Assembly: GCA_030407315.1 (NCBI GenBank)
Contig: JALQPE010002008.1
Location: forward strand, 62,001 to 126,000
Reading direction: 5' to 3'
Source: Asparagopsis taxiformis
Lineage: Eukaryota > Rhodophyta > Florideophyceae > Bonnemaisoniales > Bonnemaisoniaceae
Length of the DNA: 64,000 nucleotides
The notes below the pieces were generated by a model, which had not been told where the DNA came from, ran no database searches, and saw only the letters and a list, made by a program, of their open reading frames with translations. The translations under genes and the position numbers were made by a program. Below, piece by piece: positions 1-8,302 of this stretch (position 1 is its first letter; every line of letters begins with the position of its first letter).

Positions 1-1868
1 GGGAAGATCGCGTCAGCGATAGCCGAAGTGGCGTTCTGTGCAACAGCTAGCTTTCCTGGCATCACGACATGTCCCAGGTAATCAACCTTCTTTTCGAAGA
101 AATGACACTTTGTCAACTTCAGGGTGACACCTGCTTCCCGTAGGAGGGAGAGTACTTGGTCCACATGGTGGAGATGTTCGGCCTCGTCCCGAGAGAATAC
201 GATCACATCGTCTAAGTAAATCAGACAGGTCTGCCAGCGAACGCTGCTAAGAATAATGTCGATGGCACGCTGAAACGTTGCCGGAGCATTCTTTAAGCCA
301 AAAGGCAAACGCTTGAAGCGATATGTCCCCAAATGGGAGGTGAATGCCGTTTTGTCACGGTCGTCCTGTGCAACAGGAATCTGCCAATAGCCAGAATTAC
401 AATCCAATGTGGTGAATATTTGAGCATCTCCGAGGGAGTCAATGCAATCATCCATTCGTGGAAGGGGGTACACATCATTGACAGTGATGTCGTTTAGACC
501 CCTATAGTCGACGCAAAAGCGTAATTTACCATCCTTCTTCGGGACAAGAACCACTGGGCTAGCCCATTCGGAGGTCGACGGTTCGATCACTCCCTTTTCC
601 AGCATGCTGGTTATTTCCTTACGGGCAATCTCTCTACGAGCGGGTCCCATCCGGTAGGGTTGTTGCCGTCTAGGCTTGCTCCCTTCGACTATGTCGATTC
701 GGTGTTCCGTAGCGCGGATGTCCCCTAGGGATCCATCCCACATAGACTCGTGTCGAGATAGCATGCTAAGGATGCGTTCCCTCAACGGGATTTGACCAAG
801 GTGGTCCAGAGAGACTTCTTGCTTCCAGCTTGGTGGTTGGGTGGCCTCGGCCTTTTGCTCCTGATGGAGAGTAGTCACCATAGTGGAGGCCTCTTGGGAG
901 GAAGGGGTAGAACGGCTGAGAGCCATGGGGCGCATTGGCCGTTCGGGTGCCCGAAGGGCATAGCCTATAATTGTCCCTTTTGGGAGGTACTTGTCGGATG
1001 TACCGAAGTTAGTTAATATAGTCAGGAATTCCTGTCGCGGGATGACTTCCGCAACCCCATTCGGGATAGAGACACGATGTCGGTGAAGGATCCGATCTCT
1101 CGGAGAGAGTATACTCAAGCCGCCACCGGCGCATACAACAGTAGTTGTTACTTGACTCCGCGGAGGAACATTCACACTTTGTGACAATCGAATGCCATGA
1201 GGTTGGCGGTCTAAGTTAATCCCATTAGAGGGTCGCGAGGCATCCACGTAGCACGAAAGGGTGGGGGATGTTTTACGCGTAGGCGACATCACTAGGATAG
1301 CTATCGACCCGCCGTCGTGAATATCAATTCGTTGGGCCCGGCACCTAATTGCGTCTACGTGGGTATTCATTGCCCCAGTTCCCAAGATGAGGGGTACGGC
1401 CAACTTAGGCGCGACGAAGAATTCTTCCTCAAAGGACTTGTGGCCTAACTGTAATGACAGTATTATCTTGCCTTTTATCCGAAGAGGATTGCCGTTAGCA
1501 TCGGCCAGTTGCGGAACTTTCCCCGTAGGGACTTGGAATTGTTCCCAATTTTGGGGTAAGCTCCTTTCATGGATGACCGATGGTCCGGACCCGGTGTCCA
1601 TCACCATACGCATGGGCGTGAGAATTGACGGATCGAGTCCGATGGAACCCATTACTACGTAATGGGCGGCCTTAAGCAGGCATGAGGCTTTCGGCCTTGA
1701 GGTTCGAGTCCCTGTGGGGGAACCCGAAGGGGTTGGTGTCTGGGAAAGACTTTGGTCCCTAGAGGGAGTTGCAGCCTTTTCCTGCGGAGGTGGTTGTGGT
1801 GAGATGTCCACCGAGTAGCGTAATCGCTCCACCTCCTGACGGGAGTGCGACACCTCACTCCCCGTCAT
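1..1868 (-). CDS. Ty3/gypsy pol: protease and reverse transcriptase (partial)
   Basis: I read this frame through by hand. It opens with an ATG at 1868-1866 that overlaps the last 14 nt of gag, and it stays open to position 1. An aspartic protease motif DTGSG is encoded near 1598-1584. The RT follows, with the block LRFCVDYRGLN, a central FGLKNAPATFQR block and the catalytic YLDD motif encoded near 140. The frame is +1 relative to gag, so pol is made either by reinitiation at the overlapping ATG or by frameshifting. The 3' part (RNase H, integrase) lies outside the window. Confidence 0.9.
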   Translation of the reverse strand, partial: MTGSEVSHSRQEVERLRYSVDISPQPPPQEKAATPSRDQSLSQTPTPSGSPTGTRTSRPKASCLLKAAHYVVMGSIGLDPSILTPMRMVMDTGSGPSVIHERSLPQNWEQFQVPTGKVPQLADANGNPLRIKGKIILSLQLGHKSFEEEFFVAPKLAVPLILGTGAMNTHVDAIRCRAQRIDIHDGGSIAILVMSPTRKTSPTLSCYVDASRPSNGINLDRQPHGIRLSQSVNVPPRSQVTTTVVCAGGGLSILSPRDRILHRHRVSIPNGVAEVIPRQEFLTILTNFGTSDKYLPKGTIIGYALRAPERPMRPMALSRSTPSSQEASTMVTTLHQEQKAEATQPPSWKQEVSLDHLGQIPLRERILSMLSRHESMWDGSLGDIRATEHRIDIVEGSKPRRQQPYRMGPARREIARKEITSMLEKGVIEPSTSEWASPVVLVPKKDGKLRFCVDYRGLNDITVNDVYPLPRMDDCIDSLGDAQIFTTLDCNSGYWQIPVAQDDRDKTAFTSHLGTYRFKRLPFGLKNAPATFQRAIDIILSSVRWQTCLIYLDDVIVFSRDEAEHLHHVDQVLSLLREAGVTLKLTKCHFFEKKVDYLGHVVMPGKLAVAQNATSAIADAIF

Positions 1869-3792
1869 TAGTTTTCCGACGACGTGTCGGAGTCGTCGGA
1901 GGTTCCAAGGCGTCGGCAACGTCTTGAGCCGTTACGGAAGATCCGTTACGTTCTAAAACGTCTCGCCTCAGAGGGCCCAATTTGGGATGATTTTCGTCAT
2001 CGGCGAACGCAACCATGCGTGTTGGAGGGTTTGACCGTTGGAGCACGGCTTTAGGGTAATCCCTTTTTCGGTTGAACCGATTGGACTGGCGCTGTTGGCG
2101 GCGCATAACCTGCTCCGGTTCTTGCTGGTAAGCGTAGTTCGCAAAGGCGAAGTAAGTTCCCACTGAGGGTGGTAGGTAAGGGCAAGTGTACAACACATGC
2201 CCCGGTTGGCGACAGCCAGAGCATCTCCAAGTAACAGCCCCTTCGGGGATCATACTCTCAGCGAGTTTAAGATGTTCTCCCGTTAGGGTAGGGGCCAGCA
2301 TTGGCGCGCCCATTGGGTTCCCGGTAGGGGAAGGTAAGGCCGGCGGCGGGGTCCGCGGTATCACAGCCGGTTCTCCGGGTACGGTAGCGAGCAACGCTTT
2401 ACGTTTGCGTTCGGCAATTTCCCGGGTAGGGTAAGCCTTCGGCTTTGCGGGCAGCGAAGCTCGTAGAGAGTCCCCGAGTCCTTTAGCAAGGTTACGGACA
2501 GCAAGGAAATCTTCTCCGCCACTGCGGCCTATAGTCACCTTGACGGTGTGTTTAACCTCTGGGCGTAGGCCCTTGAGGTAGTAGTTGACCAAGTCTCTTT
2601 CCGAGAAGACGTTCGCACACAGGAGTGCAGCGTCCTGCAGTCTGTCTGCATATGCAGCTTCATCTTCATCCGGCCCTTGCCGTATACGCGTTACTGCGTC
2701 ATATGCGTCCGCTAGGACATTGTCCGTCGCGTAGCGAGCCAGAAGGGCGTTAACGGCTTGAGGCCAAGTGATCTGCTGATGCAGGTGGTTGAGAAGCTTG
2801 CGCTTTCGCGCCTCAGCGGCGATAAACCGTTGAGGTTCTCCTTCCAGGAAATACTTGAGTAACTTGGTAGCTTCTCCCTCCGAGACTCCGCATGAATCAC
2901 ATGCATCTTGAAATTCCGCGAGGAACCGGAGGATATCGATAGGTTCCGTACCATCGAACGGCGTGAATGACGCGTTGAAATTACGGATCTTCTCCGTTAG
3001 CTTATACAAGCTTCTTGATTTACCCATTGGGGTGTCAGTCGTTAGGGACTTGTTCTTGAGTCGGTAGTACCGATAGGAGACCACTAGGTCGAACGCGGGT
3101 TCGCGGGCCTTCAAAGGCACTAAACCTTCCTCAAGAGGTCCTTCTTCATCATCCCACGAGGGATTTTCCGGTGCAGATCCGGTGGCACGAGTGTGCTGTC
3201 TCGTGCGAGAGATATTCCCTGTTTGGGATAGTGATTCGGCGAGGGCGTCGACACGGTCCGACAGGTGTCGGGTTGCTTCTGCGACTTGATCCAATCGGGG
3301 ATCTTCTTCTTCCTCCCTACCGGATGTAGGGTCAGGGAAATCAGCCGATCGGATGCGGCGAGCAGGAAACTCCTGTTGTCCTAATGGACTGGCATTAAAG
3401 CCGTGAATCGAAAGCTCCTCCAGACGAGTTTCCAAAAGGGATACGCGTTTAGCGAATTCGGCTTTGACCTGATTCCAGGTTTCCGCTAGGAACTCGGCGT
3501 CCCGATCTTGGGTGGCTTCTCGGCTGGCGGCCATCAGCTTTGGCTCGACCAGTTCCATGACGGTTTCGACCGTAGCGTCTACGATTTCCGCCCTGCGGTC
3601 TTGAACAGTCTTCTCGACGACGGTGCTGAATTCAGCCTTGAACTCTTCCAACCGTTCGTTGAAGATTCGGTCGGCTCGGTCTTGCAGGGTGTTAATCACC
3701 ACGCCTTCTTCGGCGATCAGATCCGAATCGGATAAGTCGCTGGCAGGCGCTATGTCCTCACTAGAGGGTCCCGCTGTAGGGTTACGAGGCAT
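1855..3792 (-). CDS. Ty3/gypsy Gag polyprotein
   Basis: A 645-residue protein. The N-terminal 200 residues are acidic and probably coiled coil. A retrotransposon Gag core lies at about residues 275-410. One CCHC zinc knuckle (C-x2-C-x4-H-x4-C, CSGCRQPGHVLYTC) sits near residue 522 and would bind genomic RNA during particle assembly. The start ATG follows the LTR and primer-binding site by about 70 nt, as expected for the first ORF of such an element. The C-terminus is basic and overlaps the pol start codon by 14 nt. There are no internal stops. Confidence 0.9.
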   Translation of the reverse strand: MPRNPTAGPSSEDIAPASDLSDSDLIAEEGVVINTLQDRADRIFNERLEEFKAEFSTVVEKTVQDRRAEIVDATVETVMELVEPKLMAASREATQDRDAEFLAETWNQVKAEFAKRVSLLETRLEELSIHGFNASPLGQQEFPARRIRSADFPDPTSGREEEEDPRLDQVAEATRHLSDRVDALAESLSQTGNISRTRQHTRATGSAPENPSWDDEEGPLEEGLVPLKAREPAFDLVVSYRYYRLKNKSLTTDTPMGKSRSLYKLTEKIRNFNASFTPFDGTEPIDILRFLAEFQDACDSCGVSEGEATKLLKYFLEGEPQRFIAAEARKRKLLNHLHQQITWPQAVNALLARYATDNVLADAYDAVTRIRQGPDEDEAAYADRLQDAALLCANVFSERDLVNYYLKGLRPEVKHTVKVTIGRSGGEDFLAVRNLAKGLGDSLRASLPAKPKAYPTREIAERKRKALLATVPGEPAVIPRTPPPALPSPTGNPMGAPMLAPTLTGEHLKLAESMIPEGAVTWRCSGCRQPGHVLYTCPYLPPSVGTYFAFANYAYQQEPEQVMRRQQRQSNRFNRKRDYPKAVLQRSNPPTRMVAFADDENHPKLGPLRRDVLERNGSSVTAQDVADALEPPTTPTRRRKTNDGE

Positions 3793-3848
3793 CGTGAAGA
3801 TGATTGTGAAGGAAAATTTCTCTCAAAGAGACTTACCCGAGGGTACAA

Positions 3849-3868
3849 GGTTCTAGGTCGAGAGACCA
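3849..3868 (-). other. Primer-binding site of the gypsy element (candidate)
   Basis: On the minus strand the LTR ends in GCTACA, followed by one spacer base and TGGTCTCTCGACC. TGG directly after an LTR end is the usual mark of a primer-binding site, because it pairs with the CCA tail of the primer tRNA. The plus strand here therefore reads like a tRNA 3' end finishing in GAGAGACCA. Which tRNA this is cannot be told from the window. Confidence 0.6.
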
Positions 3869-3869
3869 A

Positions 3870-4331
3870 TGTAGCAGGTAGAAAATCCGCTAGAGCGGCA
3901 AACCACCCGACAGGTGTCCCGAGCCTCGGTAGAGGAAGTGGTAGAGCAGATGAACCTTATAGGTACCCAGCGGGTAGTCTCGTGAGAGAGAAGGGATCGC
4001 TACCCGGAGGGGGTTGTGCGATTATAGCGCTCACGCGAGATGCGTATGGATAGAGCGAGTGACGTAATCCGTCGAGCTGTTGGCTAACCCTAAGGTTTTC
4101 CCGGAGAGGGGTTGAACAATAGGTATGCGAACACTGTTCCTGTGGGTCGTAATTCCACTTGAGTTTACGTTACTCTAGAAACCGTGCCTACTGGCTATTC
4201 CAGTGGCCGTTTTATACTAAGTCTACTGTAAGCTAGGGTTAGTGGTTAGGAATAAATATCCAGTTAGTGACCAATCAGAACCCAATTACTGGCGCTCGCC
4301 TACCCGCGAGGTCATTGCCAATAGGCTTACA
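3870..4331 (-). repeat. 5' LTR of the gypsy element (approximate ends)
   Basis: The inner edge is well placed by the adjacent primer-binding site (plus strand TGTAGC at 3870, so minus strand ...GCTACA). The outer edge is set at GCTTACA (4325-4331), which gives imperfect TGTAAGC/GCTACA termini and a length of about 460 bp. A minus-strand TATAAAA at 4216-4210 could be the promoter. The outer end is uncertain. Confidence 0.5.
4210..4216 (-). promoter_or_regulatory. TATA box in the gypsy LTR (candidate)
   Basis: TATAAAA on the minus strand, inside the LTR and about 420 nt upstream of the gag ATG. The spacing suits an LTR promoter with transcription starting near 4180. Known for LTR elements in general; here it rests on sequence alone. 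Confidence 0.4.
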
Positions 4332-4684
4332 TGGCTGATCAGCCTAAGTTAAAATTTGCCCCTTGTGGGGTCTTGGCCGGGGCCGATAGGCCCGGGTGGG
4401 GTTATTTGTCAGCCTTAGCTGGTCCTAAGTATAGGAAACACGCCAGTTGGCTGGTGCCTTCTGATTGGCACATCCCGTAAGTGGGTACCCAATAGGGAAG
4501 CGACACGGCTCGATCAGCGAGGACCGCCAGGCGGTACGACAGCACGCACCAGCGCCACCAGCGCCACAAGCCCGCACCGCCTGAGGCACCAGCCAGCAAC
4601 ACACGAAGCAAAACACGCCACATACAATGGGACCGACCATGGAGGACACCACCCGCCCGGAAACCCACACCGCGCCCCCAAATC

Positions 4685-5995
4685 ATGACAACTCCAACGA
4701 AAATCACACCTACCCCGAAACAGCTTCCTGATACCAACAAAATCATTCCCCCGCTATTCCCCACCCAAACCACAATGCCTCACCCCGAACCACCCACCGA
4801 CACCATTTCCAACACGCCCCCTAAAACGTCCGCCTCAACTCCACACACAAGCTTAACCATTCCCCACTCTCCATCTCGACCACAGCACAATACATCTGCA
4901 GCCGACCTCCATCTCCAACTGGGTCACGCCAATCCAAACATTGTCCGCACCATGTGCAAACAACCCATGCTACCAGCACTCGATCCTCATCAACACGACC
5001 CCACACAACACTTCACATGCAGCGCCTGTGCTCAAGCCAAGATGAAGCCCTCTTCCCACAAACGATCTACACACACCCACCAAGTCGGACAACACATCTC
5101 ATCCGATGTATGCGGACCTATCACACCCACATCCAAAAACAAAAATCGATATTTCCTTACATTCGTCGACACCAAAACAAGATTCACAACAATACACTGT
5201 ATTCCCAACCGCAGCGTCATACCACAACTCACTTTACAACACATGGAATACGTACGAACCATGCACGGCCACTACCCCCGCTTCTTCAGATCGGACAACG
5301 CAAAAGAATACACCTCCACCCAATTAAAACAACAGCTCCGCAATCGAGGCATCACCCATATCCTCACTGTACCTCATACACCGCAGCACAACAGCATCGC
5401 CGAAAGAGTAAATGGCACACTAACTGCCACCATGCGAGCAAACCTGATCCACAGTCAACTACCTCCCGTTTACTGGGAGGACGCATTGAAAGACGCCAAC
5501 TTCAAACGAAACTTAACACTGCACACGTCCACCAACAAAATCCCTTATGAACAATGGCACGACCGCCCACCTCAAATCCGGCGCCTCATCGCACTCGGCC
5601 AGCTAGGATACATACCATACTTAGCCCCCGAAAACAAAACATCCACACGTGCCACCCCTGTGTGCTACATGCATGGCGTCGACGACTACACCATAATGGT
5701 ACGCTGCACGACAGACGACCGCCCCATCCACGCTTCCACAACCGACTTTCACGCCTACAACAACGATATGGATCCCACAAAAACAACTTCCCTCGTCTTT
5801 TCCGCTCGTACAACCAACCAAATCCCAGCCTTAATCGACCACACAACAACGGCTCCACACACCCACCGCCAAGCACGGAAATATCCCGACGCGCCGAAGT
5901 GGGCAACAGCTCACGACTCCAAACTAGCTAAACTGGATAACATGAAGTTCATCGAATGGCATACCGGTACAAACGAGACAACACAGGCCAAATAA
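4685..5995 (+). pseudogene. copia integrase region (5' part of broken pol)
   Basis: 436 residues. The first 70 residues are a low-complexity Pro/Thr-rich tract. Next comes a GAG-pre-integrase zinc-binding HHCC motif (H76, H81, C112, C115) and the integrase core with the full catalytic triad D141, D204 and E240. The last two are separated by exactly 35 residues, the retroviral DD(35)E pattern. The frame ends at 5995 because of a frameshift just after the MKFIEW block; the next pol segment continues in another frame from about 5956. The ATG at 4685 is the first in the open frame and is unlikely to be the original start. Confidence 0.85.
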
Positions 5996-7575
5996 TAGAA
6001 CGAAAGGCACGATGTGCGGTCAGAGGAGACATGATGAAACCATCCACACATTACCACGAAGACCAAACGGCCACATTCAGTGCCGACAAGAGCACTATCC
6101 GCCTCCTGCTCTGTCATGCTTCTGTCCACAACATGCCAACAGAACATTTCGACATCAAATCCGCCTATCTTCACGAGCGCTTCACTCATTCCGAACCAGT
6201 CTTCGTCCGTCAACACCCTAAATTTGACGGAACCTTCATGCACCCTGAACCAGCAGGCATCCTCCGCGGCAATCTCTACGGCACTCGCCAAGGTGGAAAA
6301 ATATTTTGCGACGGCGCTCGTCAATTCCTCCTCAAAAATGGATACAATCAGGTCAAATCCGACCCATGCCTCTTCATACGCCACCACGGTCACCTAATGA
6401 CGCTCATAGCGATAACTATCGACGACTTCCTTGCTTGCGCCACAACCGCCGACCTCCTCACAGAACTATACAATCTCCTAGCCACCAAATAAGACATCAA
6501 AAGACTTGGCCGCCCAACACAATACCTAAACTGGAAAATTGAACACACCACACAGGGCATCCGGATATCCCAGCCTCACATAATCTAATCGGTCATTTCT
6601 AAAACAAACATGGAGACCGCAAAACCCCTCAAAAACCTATACAGTGACGGCATTGACCTGTCACCACCCTCCGAGAGCGAAACAGAGGACAAAGCGATCG
6701 CAACATCCTACAGAGAAACAGTAGGTGAGCTCCGCTATCTCACGGACTCCACGCGTCCAGACATTCATTTCTTCATGAATTCCCTCGCGCGCGCCAGCCA
6801 TAGACCAACACAGCGTCATTGGAAATTACTCAAACGCCTCATCCGCTTTCTCAAGAACACTCCCATGAAAGGAATCCAATTCCCCAACAAACCCTCCTCC
6901 CCCATCTTCTGCGCCTATAGCGACGCTGACTTCGCCAACGACACAGCAACGCGCAAATCCATCTCGGTCACAGTCCATCTATATCACGGCGCCCCAATCA
7001 ACTGGGCATCTCAACGACAATCAATTGTAGCCTTAAGCACTTGCGAAGCAGAACTAATACCAACCGCAGACACCACACGATACACAAACTGGCTATCAGG
7101 AATGCTCAAGGAACTGCTAATTCTTCCCGCAGAACAACCTATCATCACATACACGGATTCACAATCTGCTATCCAGCTGGCAACCCAAATTGCACCAACC
7201 AAAAGGCGTAAGTTCATCGACCTTCGTTTCCACTACGTCATGGACTGCATAGAACGAGGCCTCATCAAACTGGACTACCTACCAACTGACGAAATGATCG
7301 CAGACATTTTCACAAAACCAATATCTACCAAGGCCTACAATCATCTCTCCGCTAAACTCAGATTATCTCCCCTCATTACCTCACCTTCCAGCCAGAGTAC
7401 ATCCACAGCTTCCGTACCCCTCGCCCCTTGGCGCCAGGGGGGCTGTCAGGATGCTAAATCAACTACAATGCCACCAAGGTCCGAGACCCACGTCAACCAG
7501 AATTGTCAGGATGCTAAACCAATGACAGCTGTCCTAAACAGCACGGTGGCCGACGACGTCGACCACAAGATATAA
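5956..7575 (+). pseudogene. copia reverse transcriptase and RNase H (3' part of broken pol)
   Basis: One continuous frame apart from two TAA stops at 6490-6492 and 6586-6588. The first replaces the residue before DIKRLG; the second interrupts a segment that continues SVISKTNMETAK. RT landmarks are KRDNTGQIIERKAR, DIKSAYLH and an IDDF version of the usual YVDD catalytic motif. RNase H follows, with YSDADFAND, STCEAEL and YTDSQSA holding the acidic residues, and the typical closing DIFTKP. The reading frame runs on past the polypurine tract into the LTR and stops at 7573, so the last 45 codons are probably not functional protein. Confidence 0.85.
7431..7443 (+). other. Polypurine tract of the copia element (candidate)
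   Basis: A G-rich run (GCCAGGGGGGC) directly before the LTR start TGTCAGG. This is where plus-strand synthesis would prime. It stands out because the surrounding strand is otherwise G-poor. Confidence 0.5.
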
Positions 7576-7630
7576 ACTAGAGATCACGGGAGAACAGAAT
7601 AAAGAGTCAGGAAAGAATCATCCTCTAACA
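7444..7630 (+). repeat. 3' LTR of the copia element
   Basis: Begins TGTCAGG after the polypurine tract and ends CTAACA, giving near-inverted termini (TGTCAG against TGTTAG) and a length of 187 bp. It contains TATAAA at 7571-7576 and AATAAA at 7598-7603, a plausible promoter and polyadenylation signal. A 15-nt motif, TGTCAGGATGCTAAA, occurs twice, at 7444 and 7504. The right edge is inferred from the CA terminus only. Confidence 0.6.
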
Positions 7631-8302
7631 ATATGTAAATTTTCCAAGTTGGCATTTTGTGGATTTTTCTATATAAATTCCATGATTTCTCAATTCTCTC
7701 GGTAACTGTGTTGGACTTTAATGTAGTTGAATATATTTTCAATAATTGACTGAAAGCTCTACTTGGATTGAAGTTAATGGAGATGAGCTCCTCTGTGTTG
7801 GAAAACTTGAAGTCAATATCATGATGTCGTCAGTCCATGTAGTCAGTGTAAGCCCTCTGTAAGAAGATGGTTATGTATCATTTTTCAAAAGCCTAAATCG
7901 ATACTTTTTGGTAATGATTCAAGCCATCTGCTTGGACTGTCACGCCATATTTCCAGCTCTTTTGTCTCATGCCCTCTCTGACGTGGTGTAGACCATATAT
8001 GTGACTCCATCCCATCGTGACAAAATCTCCGTCTCTCATGACTTTCATACAACACTGACAGAGTTTCAGATATGGAATCAATCTTCATTGATTTTGATTG
8101 CATGGATATCAATCTTTTTCTCACTCGGGTCCTCGAACTACAATTGGTCTTCGAGACGGATCCTGTACTGTACTGAGCATTTGTGGATATGAAACAGCGA
8201 TCAACTACGCTTTTATCAGCACCGCCAAGGCACTCACCCCTTTTTCAGTACTTCTTTCCTCCATCAACCCTTACCTATTGCCCGCCAAAGTCTTCATCCG
8301 CC
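7631..8302. other. Intergenic, upstream of GRP94
   Basis: 672 bp without a supportable gene. It separates the copia LTR from the GRP94 start and should hold the GRP94 promoter and 5' UTR. An upstream in-frame ATG at 8183 would add 40 residues before the signal peptide and is rejected as the start. The stretch is AT-rich, and one UPRE-like site is present at 7979. Confidence 0.6.
7979..7986 (+). promoter_or_regulatory. UPRE-like site TGACGTGG upstream of GRP94 (candidate)
   Basis: TGACGTGG is the core bound by bZIP factors of the unfolded-protein response (XBP1/ATF6 type) in animals and is close to plant ER-stress elements. It lies about 320 bp upstream of an ER chaperone start codon, where such a site would make sense. 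A single 8-mer can arise by chance. Confidence 0.3.

Larger units (their letters stand above)
1..4331 (-). mobile_element. Ty3/gypsy LTR retrotransposon, 5' portion
   Basis: Read on the minus strand the order is LTR, primer-binding site, gag with a zinc knuckle, then a pol frame with aspartic protease followed by reverse transcriptase, which is the Ty3/gypsy order. The element runs off the left edge inside RT, so RNase H, integrase and the 3' LTR are not seen. Both gag and the visible part of pol are open with no stops, so the copy may be young. The outer LTR edge near 4331 is an estimate; without the second LTR or a target-site duplication it cannot be fixed. Confidence 0.85.
4440..7630 (+). 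mobile_element. Ty1/copia LTR retrotransposon, degenerate, 5' incomplete
   Basis: Integrase, then reverse transcriptase, then RNase H on the plus strand, followed by a polypurine tract and a short LTR: the copia order. Gag, protease and the 5' LTR are not recognisable, so the 5' end is missing or diverged; the left boundary is a guess based on where the strongly A/C-rich composition begins. The coding region carries one frameshift (about 5940-5965) and two in-frame stops (6490 and 6586). This copy cannot move by its own products. Confidence 0.85.

Noticed and set aside
1693..1716. tRNA-like T-loop text GGTTCGAGTCCC in the pol region
   Set aside because: The flanking bases do not pair as a T-arm stem, no acceptor or anticodon arms fit, and it lies in a continuous pol frame.
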